64,000 nt of DNA from Phanerochaete sordida (Eukaryota > Basidiomycota > Agaricomycetes > Polyporales > Phanerochaetaceae). The translations under genes were made by a program, and so were the position numbers. Every line of letters starts with the position of its first letter. Positions within the stretch are counted from its first letter, which is position 1. The DNA is taken from positions 744,001 to 808,000 of the forward strand of contig BPQB01000002.1 in NCBI GenBank assembly GCA_019973155.2. Reading direction: 5' to 3'. Positions 48,286-61,201 of this stretch are shown here, one piece after another. The notes beneath the pieces are model-generated. The model had not been told where the DNA came from and ran no database searches. It saw only the letters and a program-made list of their open reading frames with translations.

Positions 48286-49130
48286 CTGCTATATTAGTGT
48301 ACTGTGGTGAGATACCTTAATCGCGTCCACATCCCAAAATAATTACCCGCGCATGTATCAATAGTCATTTATGGACTAGTAGACGATCTCAACATCGACG
48401 TTCTGCGAATTGTATTGCTGCGAGCATGCGACAAGCGGACATGATAGGCAATCTTTCTGCTCGGAGAGCAACCACTCTGCCTTGCCCGAAGGCAGGACGC
48501 TCAACTCAAGGGCTCCGCCCGCAAATTTGATGGAGCTTTACGCGCCTCGGCCAGGGTTGCATTCGGACTGCAGCTCGACCGCCATTTTCTGGCAGTCCGC
48601 GCTCTTCTCTGTACTGCTTTCTATCACACGACCGCGGTAAAATGCTAGGACGGCAGCGAGGATGCGTTCATGCTTTGATGGGGAGAAAGAGAGGCGCCGC
48701 GCTGGTGCCACCCCGAGTGCCGATAACGTGCGCGAGCATCACAGCTTCTCGATAACCGACCATGAGACCGCCGGGTCCTTACTCGTGAGCTGCCTGAAAA
48801 TCGTTCAGTCGCCCTTCAAACTCATCACCGTCTCCCGAGGAGCCCTTGCGCACGCCGGCCGCATCAGTCGCAGGCGGCGACCCAGGTACGGCCACCGTTG
48901 ATGCCCCGCGGGCCATCAGGACATGCAGAAACTGTCAATGGTGCAATAGGGTGCAATATGGCGATAGCACCGTGCTCCTGATGTCTGCCTACTCCAGGAA
49001 GGGGCCTTCTATCTGGATAAAAGTCACCGGGCGCGCACATATAAAGATTGCAGGTGTGCTTCTGCGGGCTCGTGGAACCCCCTCCGCCCTCTCGTCGCGC
49101 GACCCCTCCAGGCCAGTCTCCATCGCAGAC
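48286..49130. promoter_or_regulatory. Intergenic region between the Mup1-like permeases
   Basis: 845 bp, no gene recognised; carries the terminator of copy 1 and promoter of copy 2 (TATA box annotated separately). Confidence 0.4.
49041..49047 (+). promoter_or_regulatory. TATA box of Mup1-like permease copy 2
   Basis: TATAAAG 84 bp upstream of the ATG at 49131, in CACATATAAAGATTGC. Position suits a core promoter; copy 1 has no equivalent. Confidence 0.55.
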
Positions 49131-51535
49131 ATGCCGTCGTGGTCAAGGTTCCTTCCGTCGCGCGAGCAGGACGCCGCCGCGGACGCCCAAAAGAGCCCGG
49201 ACCCCAGCCATGCGGGGTCCGAGAAAGGCTTCCACGATAAGGACGCCGACTCCGCAGAGGTTGTTGTGCAGGAGGCGGAGAACATCAGTCCTGGCAGTTT
49301 GACTCTGGAAGAAGGTGCGACCCTTTGCTCTCCGCCTCTGGCAATGCGCTAACGGTCTTCGACATCCTCACAGATGCTGCAGGAGGCATGGGGCGCCATC
49401 TCGGCGTGTTCAGTTGTACGCTTCTCATGTACGTCAACCCGCCAAATGCCAGATAGCCCTGCGCTGATCCTTGTTTAGCGTTGGAAGGATCATTGGCACA
49501 GGCATCTTCTCGACGCCGTCGTCTATCCTTGGATCGGTCGGCTCCGTGGGTGCTTCCCTGATGCTCTGGGTCCTCGGCTTCGTGCTCTCGTTCTGCGGGC
49601 TGTTCATCTGGCTCGAGTACGGCACGATGTACCCACGCAGCGGAGGCGAGAAGGTCTACCTTGAGGCCGTATACACGAAGCCGAAATACCTTGCCACGGT
49701 CATTTTCGCGGCGAATGCTATTCTTCTAGGCTTCACCGCGTCAGGGTGTATTGTGAGTAGACCTTCTGCTTCTGTGCTGCAAGTCTCTTACGCAATTGTA
49801 CAGGTGTTCGCAAGCAAGTTAGTACACGTCCTTTTACGAGTGGGGTGCATTTTTTGACGTGGCGCTTCTAGCATTCTTGAGGCTGCGGGGAAGGAGGCCA
49901 CGCGCTGGGCGGAGAGAGGCATCGCCCTGGGTGGTACGTCTAGCATCGGGATGACTGAATGCGTCGAAGCTAACCTCGAGGCAGTGATCTTCTTCGTGAC
50001 AATTCTTCATGGTTTGACGCCGCGTCTCGGTGTCTACCTCATGAATGTGGGCTCCTCCGCAGAAGGCGTATTACGTACATCGACTCATTCTCCGTACGCA
50101 GGGCCTCAGCGTCTTCAAAATCGTCATTCTTCTCTTCGTCGTGATCACTGGTACGCGCTCGCCCGCGTTCCACGTATCGGCTTCGCTGACCGCGAACAGG
50201 CTGGGTCGTGCTCGGCGGCCACACACGCGTGCAGGACCCATTCGTGAACTTCCGCGATGCCTTCGCCGGCAGTTCGCACAGCTCGAACGACGTGAGTCCT
50301 TGGCCTGCGCTCCCACCGGCTCTGCTGACAACCCCCGCCAGTACGCGACGGCGACCTTCAAGGTCCTGAACGCCTACGCGGGGTGGTCGAACGTGAACTA
50401 CGTGCTGAACAACGTGAAGAACCCCGTGCGGACGCTCAAGATCGCGGGGCCGCTCGGCCTCGGCATCTGCGCGGTGCTGTACCTGCTCGCGAACGTCGCG
50501 TACTTCGCTGCCGCGTCGAAGGAGGAGATCCTCAAGACGGGCGTCACCGTCGCGTCGCTTTTCTTCCACAACGTCTTCGGCGAGCAGGCGCAGAAGGCGC
50601 TCACCGTCTTCGTCGCGCTCAGCGCGCTCGGAAACGTCATCACCGTGGTGCGCACGCGCCGCGCACTCTGTTCGGGGAGTTAGGAGCTGAGAGCTGTGAT
50701 AGACTTTCGCCGCGTCGCGCGTGAACCAGGAGCTCGCCAAGGAGGGTATCCCGCTGCCCTTCGGCAGCCGCTTCTGGGCGTCCAACTGGCCAACGGGCAA
50801 ATCACCGCTGCCAGGGTTGATTGTACACCTGATCCCTTCGGTGCGTGGCTACTCTCTGACCCTTCTGAGGAGACACTAATAGAGTATCACGGCAGGTCAT
50901 CGTCATCCTGGCTCCCCCGCCAAACGTGAGTACCAGAACGACATTTGCAAGTAGCTTGCTCACCAAGCATGTCCTAGATCGCATACCCGTTCATCCTCGA
51001 TGTTGAGGGCTACCCTGGCCAGATCATCAACTTCTTCATTGTCCTGGTACGCACACGCACTGGCTTCTGTCCGCTATGCCGCGTTAACGTGGTATGTCCA
51101 GGGTCTCTTCTGGCTCAGGTGGAAGAAGCCGCACGTCCACCGGCCGTTCAAGGTCTGGTGGCCGCTCGCCGTGTTCTTCCTCGCCGCCTCAGCTTTCCGT
51201 AAGTCCCCCTCGTGCACCCACTCCTCTTCCGACTCACCGAACGCGACAGTGCTCGTCGCGCCCTTCCTGAAACCTGCGAACGGCGTCGGCGACACGCCGC
51301 CGCTGCCGTATTATCTGTACTGCCTGGTCGGCATCGCGGTTATGGTCGCGGGCGTGGTCTACTGGGCAGGATGGCGCATCCTGCTGCCGCGCGTCTTCGG
51401 CTACGAGCTCGTCCCGCGCAAGGAGACGCTCGCCGACGGGACGGTCATCACGCTTGTGCGTCGCTTTCATCTTGGATATGGCTGTTGGAATACTGACGCG
51501 ACTCGCAATAGTTCTCCCGGAGGAAAGTAGAGTGA
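49131..51535 (+). CDS. Mup1-like LAT-family amino-acid permease, copy 2
   Basis: Tandem paralogue of the gene at 45951 with nearly the same exon structure. The N-terminal tail differs (MPSWSRFLPSREQDAAADAQ) but the core is closely related: GGMGRHLGVFSCTLL, VGRIIGTGIFSTPSSILGSV, LEYGTMYPRSGGEKVYLEAV, GWSNVNYVLNNVKNPVRTLK, ALGNVITVTFAASRVNQELA. A 14-nt exon at 49804-49817 (VFASN start) matches that of copy 1. It ends LVPRKETLADGTVITLFSRR KVE with TGA at 51533-51535. Differences cluster in the cytosolic ends, which in such permeases usually control trafficking and turnover. The copies may differ in regulation or substrate range; this is inference. Confidence 0.9.
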
Positions 51536-51758
51536 TGCCGCTGAACCTGCTTTGCCTGGGGCTGCGTGTATGCGTGTACTATAATTTAGGGATGTTATTG
51601 CGTTGCAAACTAGAGCTACATTTCGAATGTCCTGAGAAGACGAAGGCTACATGGTGCGTACCAAAGAGATAGTGCATAGGAGCTGCAGATGAATGAGGGG
51701 TGCGACAGAGCATTGAACGACACTGATGTGACATGCGACAGAGACGAGATACACGATA

Positions 51759-52752
51759 TCATCTGAGGAAGCCGTCAGATAGTAATATTGCAGCATATTC
51801 AATAGTCACGCACTTGTTTGGCTGCATTCCCTTCGAAGATACCTTCTCCACCGCATTCTTCAACGAAGCCTTCCAGTCCGGACAGGGGACGTCGTCGTCC
51901 CATGCCTCGGGCCCGTAGCCTGCCCACGAGACTAGGCGTATCTGGTGACCGGTGCTGACGCACTCGAGGAAGGTCATGATGGTGCCAACGCAGCCGACGC
52001 GGACGTTTTCCTCGTGGTATACTTCGCCCTGCTTGAGCGTTGGGCTGAGCGCATCTTCGCCCAGCGTGCGGAGCAGCGTAGCGACCGGCACGGCCTTCGC
52101 ATCCTGCACGCGGTAGCGCGCCCATGGCTTCGAGTCGCGTGGCGGGTTCTCGATGCGCTCGACGGTGAGGACGAAGACGTTGTGGCGCCATGCGTCGCTG
52201 TTCCCCTGCTGCACGCCAAAGCAGCGATAGCTCGCCTGGCAGATGACGGGCCGAAAGCGCTTCAGGAACTCGCCCATCTCTTGGTTCACTTCGAGGCTCG
52301 ACGGACGTGGACGTGTGCCAGAAATGTGGCTCTCCAGTCGCTCGAGCTCATCCTGCCGCGCCATCGCTTCGCGGTAGTCGCGATTGCTCTTGCACGCCTC
52401 TTTGTGAAATCTCCAGTCGGCTTTCTGACATGACGTACTCTGCCGACACTTACACGTGAGATGAAGTGGCGTATGAAGCAGACTTGACTCACACAGTAGG
52501 ATGTTATTTTACACGACGAGCAGACCATGAGCCGCACGCCATCGGCCTTTCTCTTCCAACCTATTGTATGCGTCTCAAACTTGATGATGACTGCAAACAA
52601 GACTGCAACGCACATTTTTGACACTGTCTGTAATGGCTCCGTGTCTCTTTCGACTGCATATCGACACAGTCGAGGTCATCCGGATCCCGCGCGAACATGT
52701 TGGTTCCCCCGACGTCGTCATCGTCGCTTGTCCTCGGTGGACTTGCTTGCAT
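51759..52752 (-). CDS. MYND-type zinc-finger protein, third copy
   Basis: Diverged paralogue of the pair near 24 kb. After splicing, the finger reads CQKC, with an intron inside the second Cys codon exactly as in the other two, then VRLMVCSSC, SYCSTSCQKADWRFHKEAC. The downstream region begins MARQDELERLESHISGTRPR and includes SDAWRHNVFVLTVERIENPP, ARYRVQDAKAVPVATLLRTL and VGCVGTIMTFLECVSTGHQI, aligning in layout with the other copies. The stop is at 51759. Three in-frame ATGs are possible; 52752 is the first, but a start close to the finger would match the paralogues better. Role unknown; MYND domains usually bind partner proteins. Confidence 0.72.
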
Positions 52753-55700
52753 GACGCAGCAAGCAGGCTTGAATCCCTAAAGCAAGGGTATAGTAAGACC
52801 CAGACAAGGGGAGATGAGGGAGGGAGACGAAGCCCACGCTCATTTAGATTTGCGCGGTTGGTACTAAGCGCCTAAAGTTCGGAGCCGAGAACTCGCCAGG
52901 CTCGACCGGTCGACCACCAACCTATGCGACGCGCCGCCTTCATTCTCACCACGGCCATGGTATTAGATATATCAATGTTACGGAGAGTAATGGACATCAT
53001 ACTCCAGCATCGCTGGACATATATTGGTATTACATACGGGTTAAATTTAATATCCTTCTCGACCTTCGGAGTCCTTGGCGTGAAGGTGGCGGTGGCGTCG
53101 CCATTTCCGTCATCTGAGAGTTTTACAAGCTATGCGCCACTTATCTGCAAGAGATGATAAGAAGGAGAGAAGCCTATTAAAGCTTATTGAAATATTGCAA
53201 GCGCGGGGCGCGTCGAGGAAGGCGTCGCGATGTTATTCACACGAGGAAGCCGCCATTACATAGTACTAGGACCCTGACAAAAAAGGCAACTCAGTATGTT
53301 CATTGCAGGGTTCAATTTACCGCCAGAGGGGAGAACGTGTGCTCGTGCGCTACTGCGGTGGACAAACCGAGGTGCAGGGTAAATTAGCTGTGAACGAGGG
53401 CCGTGGGCAGCATATACTTCGTAGCAGCATTGTCCATAGTCTAGCGGAGTTTACTTGGCGCATGATTACTGAGGTTTCGAATACCCTGTACCATGCCGTG
53501 AGTCAGGAGCATCACTGAGGGATGCTTTCATACCTGTCAGGATAAAGCGAATTCTCAGAGCAGGAGCATAGATAGATCGCTGGACTTGCTGCTGAATTCC
53601 AGGTCAAGCACAGAAGCGTTCACGCGGTAGCCGCTTTCAGCAGCAGCTAGCTGACACGCCGTGCCATGATAAGGCCCGCAGACGACGCGGGGCAACAATT
53701 TCCCAAATTTAGGCTCTGGCTCAAATAATGAGATACGACGGCTGCAGAGATGTTGCGCGCACCGCATTCGATGGCCTCGACCCCGTATGAATCATATTTC
53801 TGGCAACGTGGGGCTATAGCGAACGCGCATGTGATCGTCCTCGAGGCCAGGCACGGCACTGAAGTGACCTTCTCACCTATTGTCAGAAGCCGTTCACGGG
53901 GAGTCATTCCCAATTTATAAGGAGCCGGGCACTCACAGCGACGTGGCGTCAACCGGCTCCAACCTACTGCTCTTCTTACTGCGCCTAGAATGGCGGCTTC
54001 GGCCGTAAGTCGACATGTTGAACTGGAGAAGAACATGAGCATATGGAAACCCGGTCGAACCCGAGATCTAGACGCGACTGAAGATGGCCGAGGAGATGCT
54101 GCCCAGGGATGAGCTTGACACAGGCGATGTCCGGGAGAGGTACGGCAGGGCGAAGATGATGCCACCACCCATTATGAATGTCGCCGTTGGAACTGACTAC
54201 CTAAACCGACGGACAATGGTCAGCGCCGCGTAAGACTCACGCGATGAACCCGAGGCGGCGCGCGAGTTACTCATTGACACGACAAATTCGCGGTTCTGAC
54301 GCTGAGGCAGAGCGGAGCGTTGTCCCTGCAACCGTGTCAACTCAGTTGGACGTCCCAGAACATACGCTAGAGCTCACACCATATTAATGGGCGACATGCC
54401 TGCCATCACAGAGATCATCCATAGCCACACTGCTGCGGCACCCGTTCACACATTTCGGGTCTATGGTGCCAATACGCGTGATAGTGCAATGTGCGTGCGT
54501 GCGGACGTCGGATGCCGAGAAAAGCCACGTACTTTCGCCGACACTAATGACCTGACCAGCTCAGTAAGTAAAAAGCCAGAAAACATCAACAATAATCGCT
54601 GAGCGTACCACGAGGCGATTGTTGCCCTGAATGAGCTCTGAAAATGCTCAGCTAAACTTTGAAACTACTGGATCTGCTCAGTCGTTCTCGCGCTGTAGCA
54701 CGCGACCAGGGACGATCCTCGGAGGCGAAAGCAGAGTATACAGCATACGCACGACCAGAGACTTCCTCATGGACTCCTACAACGTGTACAGCGCGTAATG
54801 CCTTGCTGGACACGAAATGCGGCGTCGGAAACGGACGAGGGTGGAGAATCCGGCCTTGAAAATGCCAATATAAATTCCGAGAAGTTCCAGAGTCGGATGC
54901 AGTAGCGGCACCTTGTCCGAGTCGAAACGGCCGCATTCGTAACTGGTGGGAACATAGCACAGATCCGATACGAATTGGGGGGCAGCCTCTTCCGACGGGG
55001 AGCGTGCACCTGGGAAGGCGTGCCGAGCCCAGTCTGATGGCACCCTTGTCAGGAACTCCAGAACGGGGAGTGCAACGCTTCGGAGGGGCGCGTACTCACT
55101 TCCCCGTGGCCTGTCTCCGCCAGCCACAGGCCGCACGCGAACAGACTGGCGTCTCGCCCGCAGGACCTACCCGACCCTGCCTGCATCGGAGATCACGTCG
55201 GGCGCGAGAGCCACGTTCCATGCGGCCGCCTCTGGGAGCCACGGCGTCCGAGCTGACAGCGCGAGGTCAGACCCATGGGAGAAGATAGGGAAGTACGCAC
55301 TAAGTGCCCCCGCCGTGTGCTCTGCCGGGCCCCCCATCCAGTCATATGGACGGTGCCCATCCAATAATGGGCCTCCTTGTCTGTAATATGGGCGCCTGCG
55401 CTGCTGGCCCATCACGCAAAGCGTAATCTGGGAGTGTATTCCGCTGGGACGTACGGCAGGAGATAGAGTTTCAAGCTGACCGAGGTTCGCCCGTTCGCGA
55501 CTGACCTGGCCGCGAGCTGGAGAGCCGCGGCGATGGAGTGAGCAGGGGCTGGCGCAAGGTTCAACGAGGCACTAACCACCGCACAAGAGCAGCCCTCGTG
55601 CCTGATGCGTCGCCACTGCTCGTTTGCTGCGCTCGCAAGGTCCGTGGACGTGACCGTCAGAGCGTGCAAGCACAGTCGGATGCAGTGCCGGGACGTCGGG

Positions 55701-56578
55701 CGCGAGAGGCGGCGGCGGATGCCAGCATGATCATTGAGGGTGCGAAGCGTACTGCGGTGGACGATGCTCTAGAGCTCTATGTCGCGGAACAGCCGCCTTC
55801 AGCGTTACGGCGGGCAGCGCTGAAGACTGCCGCCCCGGTCATACGGGGGGACGGCACTTCGACGCTCTCGACGCAGCACATCGAGCTCCATAGGCGCGGT
55901 AGTACGTAGCCTCAGGGTGCCTGTATCATATGATTAGCTCCCGGGACGAAATGGCGCTTCCAGATGGAGAGCGTTCTCACCTGCTTCTGGATCTGAAGGG
56001 TCGCGCCAACTCAGCAATTGAGCACGGCGGAAGGCGACCCCGACTCAATAGAGACGCCGCAGAGCATCTGCAATGTGGCATACGATGACATCAGAGTTGA
56101 GCGAGCAATACGGTAGAAGAGCTTCAGGCGACTTACACTTAAGACCTGCGGATTTGCATTCCTGGGGAGGCTGATAGAGTAGAGTTTCATAATATAACAT
56201 GAGGCAGGAGACGCACCGAGGACAGAGCGCTACTGTACAGAAGAACTACATAGGTAGATACATACATCCTGAAGATGGAGACAGCATGACACAAACAAAC
56301 ACATAACGGCGACGTGATGATAGCGAGACAGGGTAAGACATAACTGAGGATCGACTTTGGCAGATGGGAAAGGCAGGGTGTTGTACAACCGAGAGCGGTA
56401 GCAATCCGTCAGGCGTGTGTATGGAGACGGGCTTTACAGAGATCGTCGAGGAGCGGGAAGTAGAAGTGGAGCGCATGATTGGAGGCGTAAACCCGAGACA
56501 GGCATGGGTGGTTCGTCGATTTGCTGGTCGTTCCAGAGGCAGCCATACACGCAGCTGCGGCATGGCGAAGTGTGAAGT
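52753..56578. other. 3.8-kb region with no recognisable gene
   Basis: Open frames on both strands (minus 53647-54168, minus 54777-55136, plus 55538-55909) have no domain, family resemblance or convincing intron pattern. Codon-level texture is unlike the neighbouring genes. It could be decayed sequence, a long regulatory stretch or a non-coding locus. I see no inverted or direct repeats of transposon type by eye. Confidence 0.4.
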
Positions 56579-58509
56579 CTAGTTGACGGGCAGGGGGAGG
56601 TAGTTGGACAATTGGACGTCGTCTCCAGGACGACAGGCGAAAGCCTGAGCACAGCGGCTGTACTCTGGCAAACACTCCCAGCTGTCGGTCCCGCGGGCCT
56701 GGGACGCCTGGACCGGACTGAATCCGAGATCCCAGGCGCCGAGATGTGCGTAGGACGCCGCTTCGAAGGCGTTCTGCATGATGCCCTCGGGGTCGTACAT
56801 CGATGGCGTCTGTGGGGTCACGACGAAGGGTCCGGCGAACGGATTGTGCCCGATGGGCAAGCCAGCCGCCTCGCCGTCGCACGCCCATGGCTTCTGCGCA
56901 GGGCAGAGCGGGAAGCGATGTGAGTGTTGGGCGTCAGGGAAGTCACTAACGCGCTCAGAGTAGACGCTAGCAGCGTCTGCATCGGAGACCATGTCGAAAG
57001 CAGAGGACATCGGGGAGTGCACCGGGCTGGAGTAATCATCCCCGTCGTTCTCGGATGGCGCAGGGTGGGGGCTGTGGACCTCGCTACCGTACGAAGGCGA
57101 AGGGAGGGTCTAGGACGTAGCAACAGGAACACGGAGTCAGCTTATTGTCTTGCTAGCATTTCAGAAAACTGACCTCTTCCCATCCTGAGTAGCCGTAGTC
57201 AGTGGAGTTCGGCGGAGGCAGGAAGGCAAAGGAAGACGGCTGATAATTCCAGTCGCTTTGCCGCATGGCCGCCACGTTCAGAGCAGCATCGTCCTGGCCT
57301 TCTACACGTGTGCCAGCCCCATGACCGACGTCACCAGGGACTGCAGAAGGCAGACGAGGGTCTGAATAGGGAGTGAACGCGCCGACAGATTCACGCCGGC
57401 CAAGGAAGGGTGCATGGTGGAAACCCGTATCCCCGACAGCTGGTCGGGCGTGCGCAGCCGGAGCCGACGAGGCACGTCTGAACATCGAGGTTAGCGGGGT
57501 GCAAAATCTGGGATTGGACAAGTCATGAGAGAATTCGTGAGCCTCAGGAAGACTGGTAGGGCAAGAGGCATCGAAGGGCTCCTCGCGGCGCGCTGGTTCT
57601 CTGACCTCGCCGACATCGTTCGAAACGTTGCCTGTCTCTGGAGGCGGGACGCTCTCCTGAGGCCTGGCAGCGAACACGCCGCATCCTTCGTCCTTGACCT
57701 TCGGTCCGTCTTCTACCTCATGGTCGAACTTCTGTATCGCTTTCTCCAAGTCCGCACCTGTCTTTCCGGCAGCTAGCAAGTCCGCGATCCTATCGCACCG
57801 TTTCTCCCGGTCCTTGACCTTCTTGTCGACCTCGCCTCGAGCCTTCTTGTTATTCTTACGCTTTGGCCCGTCCTTGACTTTCGTGAGGGCGTTCGACGTG
57901 GTTCTAAAGCGCCAGTCGGGGTACTTCTTGCGATGATCAGCCAAGGCGACGATGGCCTTCGCCTCCCAGACTTGCTTCTGCTCGGGCGAAAGAGTCTTCC
58001 AGTACTTGCCTGCACGACAACGCGTCGCAGTCAGTCGTGTGCAGTGGAGCACTCTTTATGACACGCACCGATGATCTTAGACAGCGAACTGTGATTCCCC
58101 TCGATTTTCTCCGGGATATGCTGGGCCTTGATGAACGAAGAGCGGAACAAGATGAAGGCATTCGGGGGGCGAGGGATGTAGTTCGCGTCTTTGTCTTTCT
58201 TCCTCGAGTGAGAGGTGGTGGTAGGAGGCTCGAGCTCTGGCTCGGGGTCAGGTGTGTAGATGAACGAGCGCGGTGCCGGCTGAGGCGGGATCTCGAGTGA
58301 ATTTGCATCCGTTCCGTACGCGATTGGGGTCATATTGGCGGCAAACGTGAACGTCATGCTCGTCGCGGGGTACGGGTTGTCGACGAGCGGAGGCATGTCT
58401 GTAGCATTAACGGGGGGCTTGCAACGTGCGCGTCTAAATCAGAACATACGTGCTCACCGTCATCATCGTCGACGAACGACACGTCCTGAACGACTTCCTC
58501 TGCAGACAT
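56579..58509 (-). CDS. HMG-box transcription factor
   Basis: About 560 residues, four exons. The ATG at 58509 starts MSAEEVVQDVSFVDDDDD, then MPPLVDNPYPATSMTFTFAA. The HMG box (MATA/SOX type, DNA-binding) starts YIPRPPNAFILFRSSFIKAQ, continues EGNHSSLSKIIGKYWKTLSP, and ends ALADHRKKYPDWRF; an intron cuts the Gly codon of KIIG. A basic Lys-rich region follows (KDGPKRKNNKKARGEVDKKV), with RCDRIADLLAAGKTGADLEK, then a long disordered Ser/Pro/Asp-rich region ending LSNYLPLPVN (stop 56579-56581). The box is of the group found in mushroom regulators related to Ustilago Prf1 and mating-type HMG proteins, but target genes cannot be named. Confidence 0.9.
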
Positions 58510-61201
58510 GGCTCTGGCTGGATGACTTGGGCGTCGCTGGAAGAGTTAGCACGGTTAAGCAACGTCGTCACGGCCGGAAGAGGACAAGAGACGCGAAGGG
58601 ATTGAATTCGGAGCTAAAGCGTGTGTACTGCCTTTATTCTCTTCTGGGAAATCATGCTCGAGAGGCAGATATCATCATGAACACCGCTTGCAGCCCTCCT
58701 CCGCTGCACTCACCGCTTGCACGATCGATCCCAGCTCCTCGACGTTCTTCGAAGGCTTAATAGAATTTTTGGAAGATTTTCACGGCGCCGTGAGCCGCCT
58801 CGAGGTCGTGGAGAAGGACAAATGGCGCAGCGCCCGCAGTGCCTGCGCTGCAACCGCCGCACGGAACCTGTGGGCCCTTCTCATGGCCGGCATCTCCACA
58901 GTCGTGTGGCCAGAATACGGAACAAGTCAGCGTGGGCGTCGTGCCTCGGCGGGTCATCAGCGGTGCAGTCACAGTTCGCAAGGTCAATTACGGACCGTTG
59001 ATCTTCAAATGCGGGACAATGCCCCCTGACCTTGCCTTCCTCCCAGGTCGAACTATGGCGCGAGGAAGTCGCTCAGCGACCCGCCCACGGCCAGAACACG
59101 AAAACGTGTAGCCTGCCCGCGCCTTGCAAATGAACGGGGTACCGCCCTCCGCGGGGTCCAGGCGAGTCCGAGTTCCATACGTGGCGCGCAGGTTCAGTTC
59201 TTTCATGTTGCCATGCTGCATGAACCTTTCGCCGCGCCGCTCCGCACAGTAGGAAAGTCACATGTGAGCAATGAGGTCCGGAGGGCCGCCCTCGTGGCGG
59301 TGGATGATAGACGTGCTCTTTACCGCGTACAGCTCTCCCTGTCGTCCTCGGGACGACTTCGACCTCTCCAAGCCCGCTTCAGGTCTGCCGGTGCCCTTCT
59401 TACCGATGCCGCACATGGACCCGCGCGTCTTGCGCCAACACGATGCATGCCCTGACTCGGGCTGCATGCGATTGCGCTGCGCGGAGCACGACACCTCGCG
59501 TCTCACTCGCTTGAGCTTTGCCGAGCAGTGCTCTTCCCGCGCAGAACTGAAGGCATCGCATTTGTCCTATTACAGACACTTCATGTTTATGGTATGTGTT
59601 TGCGGTTCATAGTGAGTGCGCTCGTTGCTTTCACTACCTTTTGCCTACTGCGTCGACCTCTGCGCGTGAGGCTGAGCCACATACGCTGACGCTCTGACGT
59701 CGTCGATGTTCTAGGCCGCGCTCAGCAACATACGCGGTTTCATCATTCCTCGAACTCGAGGCTGCAGGGGGATCCACAGACTAAGACAATCTGGTATCGC
59801 GCCCTCCTACAGGTACGTTCTAGGTGGCTGGTCAGAACTCAGACACCCCATCATGCGCCAACATCTGCTACCCCTCTTGACATGTTTGTCGAAGGAGCGC
59901 GACAAATAGCCGCGCTATCCGGGGTGCTGGTCCCCTATCAGACAGTGGATCTGAATGGAGGGCCTAGGTCGGGGGTGAGCACCAGTTCCTGGTGTCCTGT
60001 TTGCGCACTAGACTCACTTTGCGGCCGCAGGAGCTTGCAACACATTCGGTAACATGGAGCGCAAACCGAGGGTACTGACCGTAAGGTTGATCGCACCCTG
60101 TCATGCGTACCAGACGTTCGGTCTTCCTCGATCGCGCGGACGCTGTAGGAGCTGGTGCAGCTTATCCTTCCGCCGCCGATGAAGCCCCCCGAGCCTCCTG
60201 CGAAGCCGCCGCGACACACCGCCATGATACGCCTCGAGCGCCAGGACCCTAGTCGCGCTCTACATGCGCCCAGGACGGCGCCGCCGGCCAGCGTGACCCC
60301 CTGCGACAGCAGCAGCAGGCCTCCGCGGGTGCGCGCAGGCGTCGCACGGATCGCGTCCCGGGCGCGTTATCTCGCCTGCGCAGCCTCCGCGCGCGCGCCG
60401 TCTCCGCCAGCAGCCCCGAGTTGCGCCCTCGTCTCTATTCTGGTGCGCCCGCGGAGGCGGTGCGCGGGCCCAAGCGCTGCCGACGGATCTTGCTGCGGGG
60501 GGTTGCGTCCACGAACCCTGGCCGGCCGGCGGCGCGGCCCCGCGGGCTCTGTCCGCCTGGCCGCTGCACCGCTGCAGCGCGGCGCCGAGACACGTGTGTG
60601 CACGATCAGCCCGGGTGCGTGCGCTATCTCTGCGGGGCGATGCGATCTGTTTGTCTAGCGTCGGTCGCGCGCGGCGGCCTCAGCTGCATGGTTCTGCGGG
60701 GCGGCCTGCGCCGCGCAGGCGGCCGGCTCGCGCTGCGCCGCCGGACGCGGTGGGTAACGGCCCATGTGATGTCAATGTCACGCGTGCGCCCGCGCTGCGC
60801 GAGTGCGAAAGCGAGCCCCGTTCGGGCGGCTGCCGTCGAGTCGTCCGGGACGTGCCTCCGAGGTAGGCGCGGCGCGCGCCTCGCATGCCATAACGCCGGT
60901 GTTCTATCGAACTTCTGCTCCGCCACAGGCCACACAGGCAGACCACATGCGCGGCGGCGCGGCGGCGTCGCTGTTCCGTGTAGCTCGAGGTGCTATCGCT
61001 GCAGGCTCGTGAGCAGCATCGGCGCCCCGCTGGGCCGGCGGAGTCGGAGAGCGGGCAGGTCGCACGAAGCGGGATAGGTACAGGAACAAGCGCGGGTAAA
61101 CACACGGCGGCACATGCGCTGAATACAGTACACACTACGCTAGAATACACCTTGACGACGACACCCAAACCTTACAATAAGAATAAGACAAATGCGCGTC
61201 G
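58510..61201. other. 2.7-kb region, coding content unresolved
   Basis: Holds the promoter of the HMG-box gene and sequence I cannot resolve. A plus-strand frame from about 58811 begins MAQRPQCLRCNRRTEPVGPS, with a CxxC that might start a small zinc-binding protein; another at 59271-59612 includes DLSKPASGLPVPFLPMPHMD. No splice path joins them convincingly. From about 60150 to 61000 the sequence is very GC-rich and open in several frames on both strands, so open frames there mean little. Confidence 0.3.
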
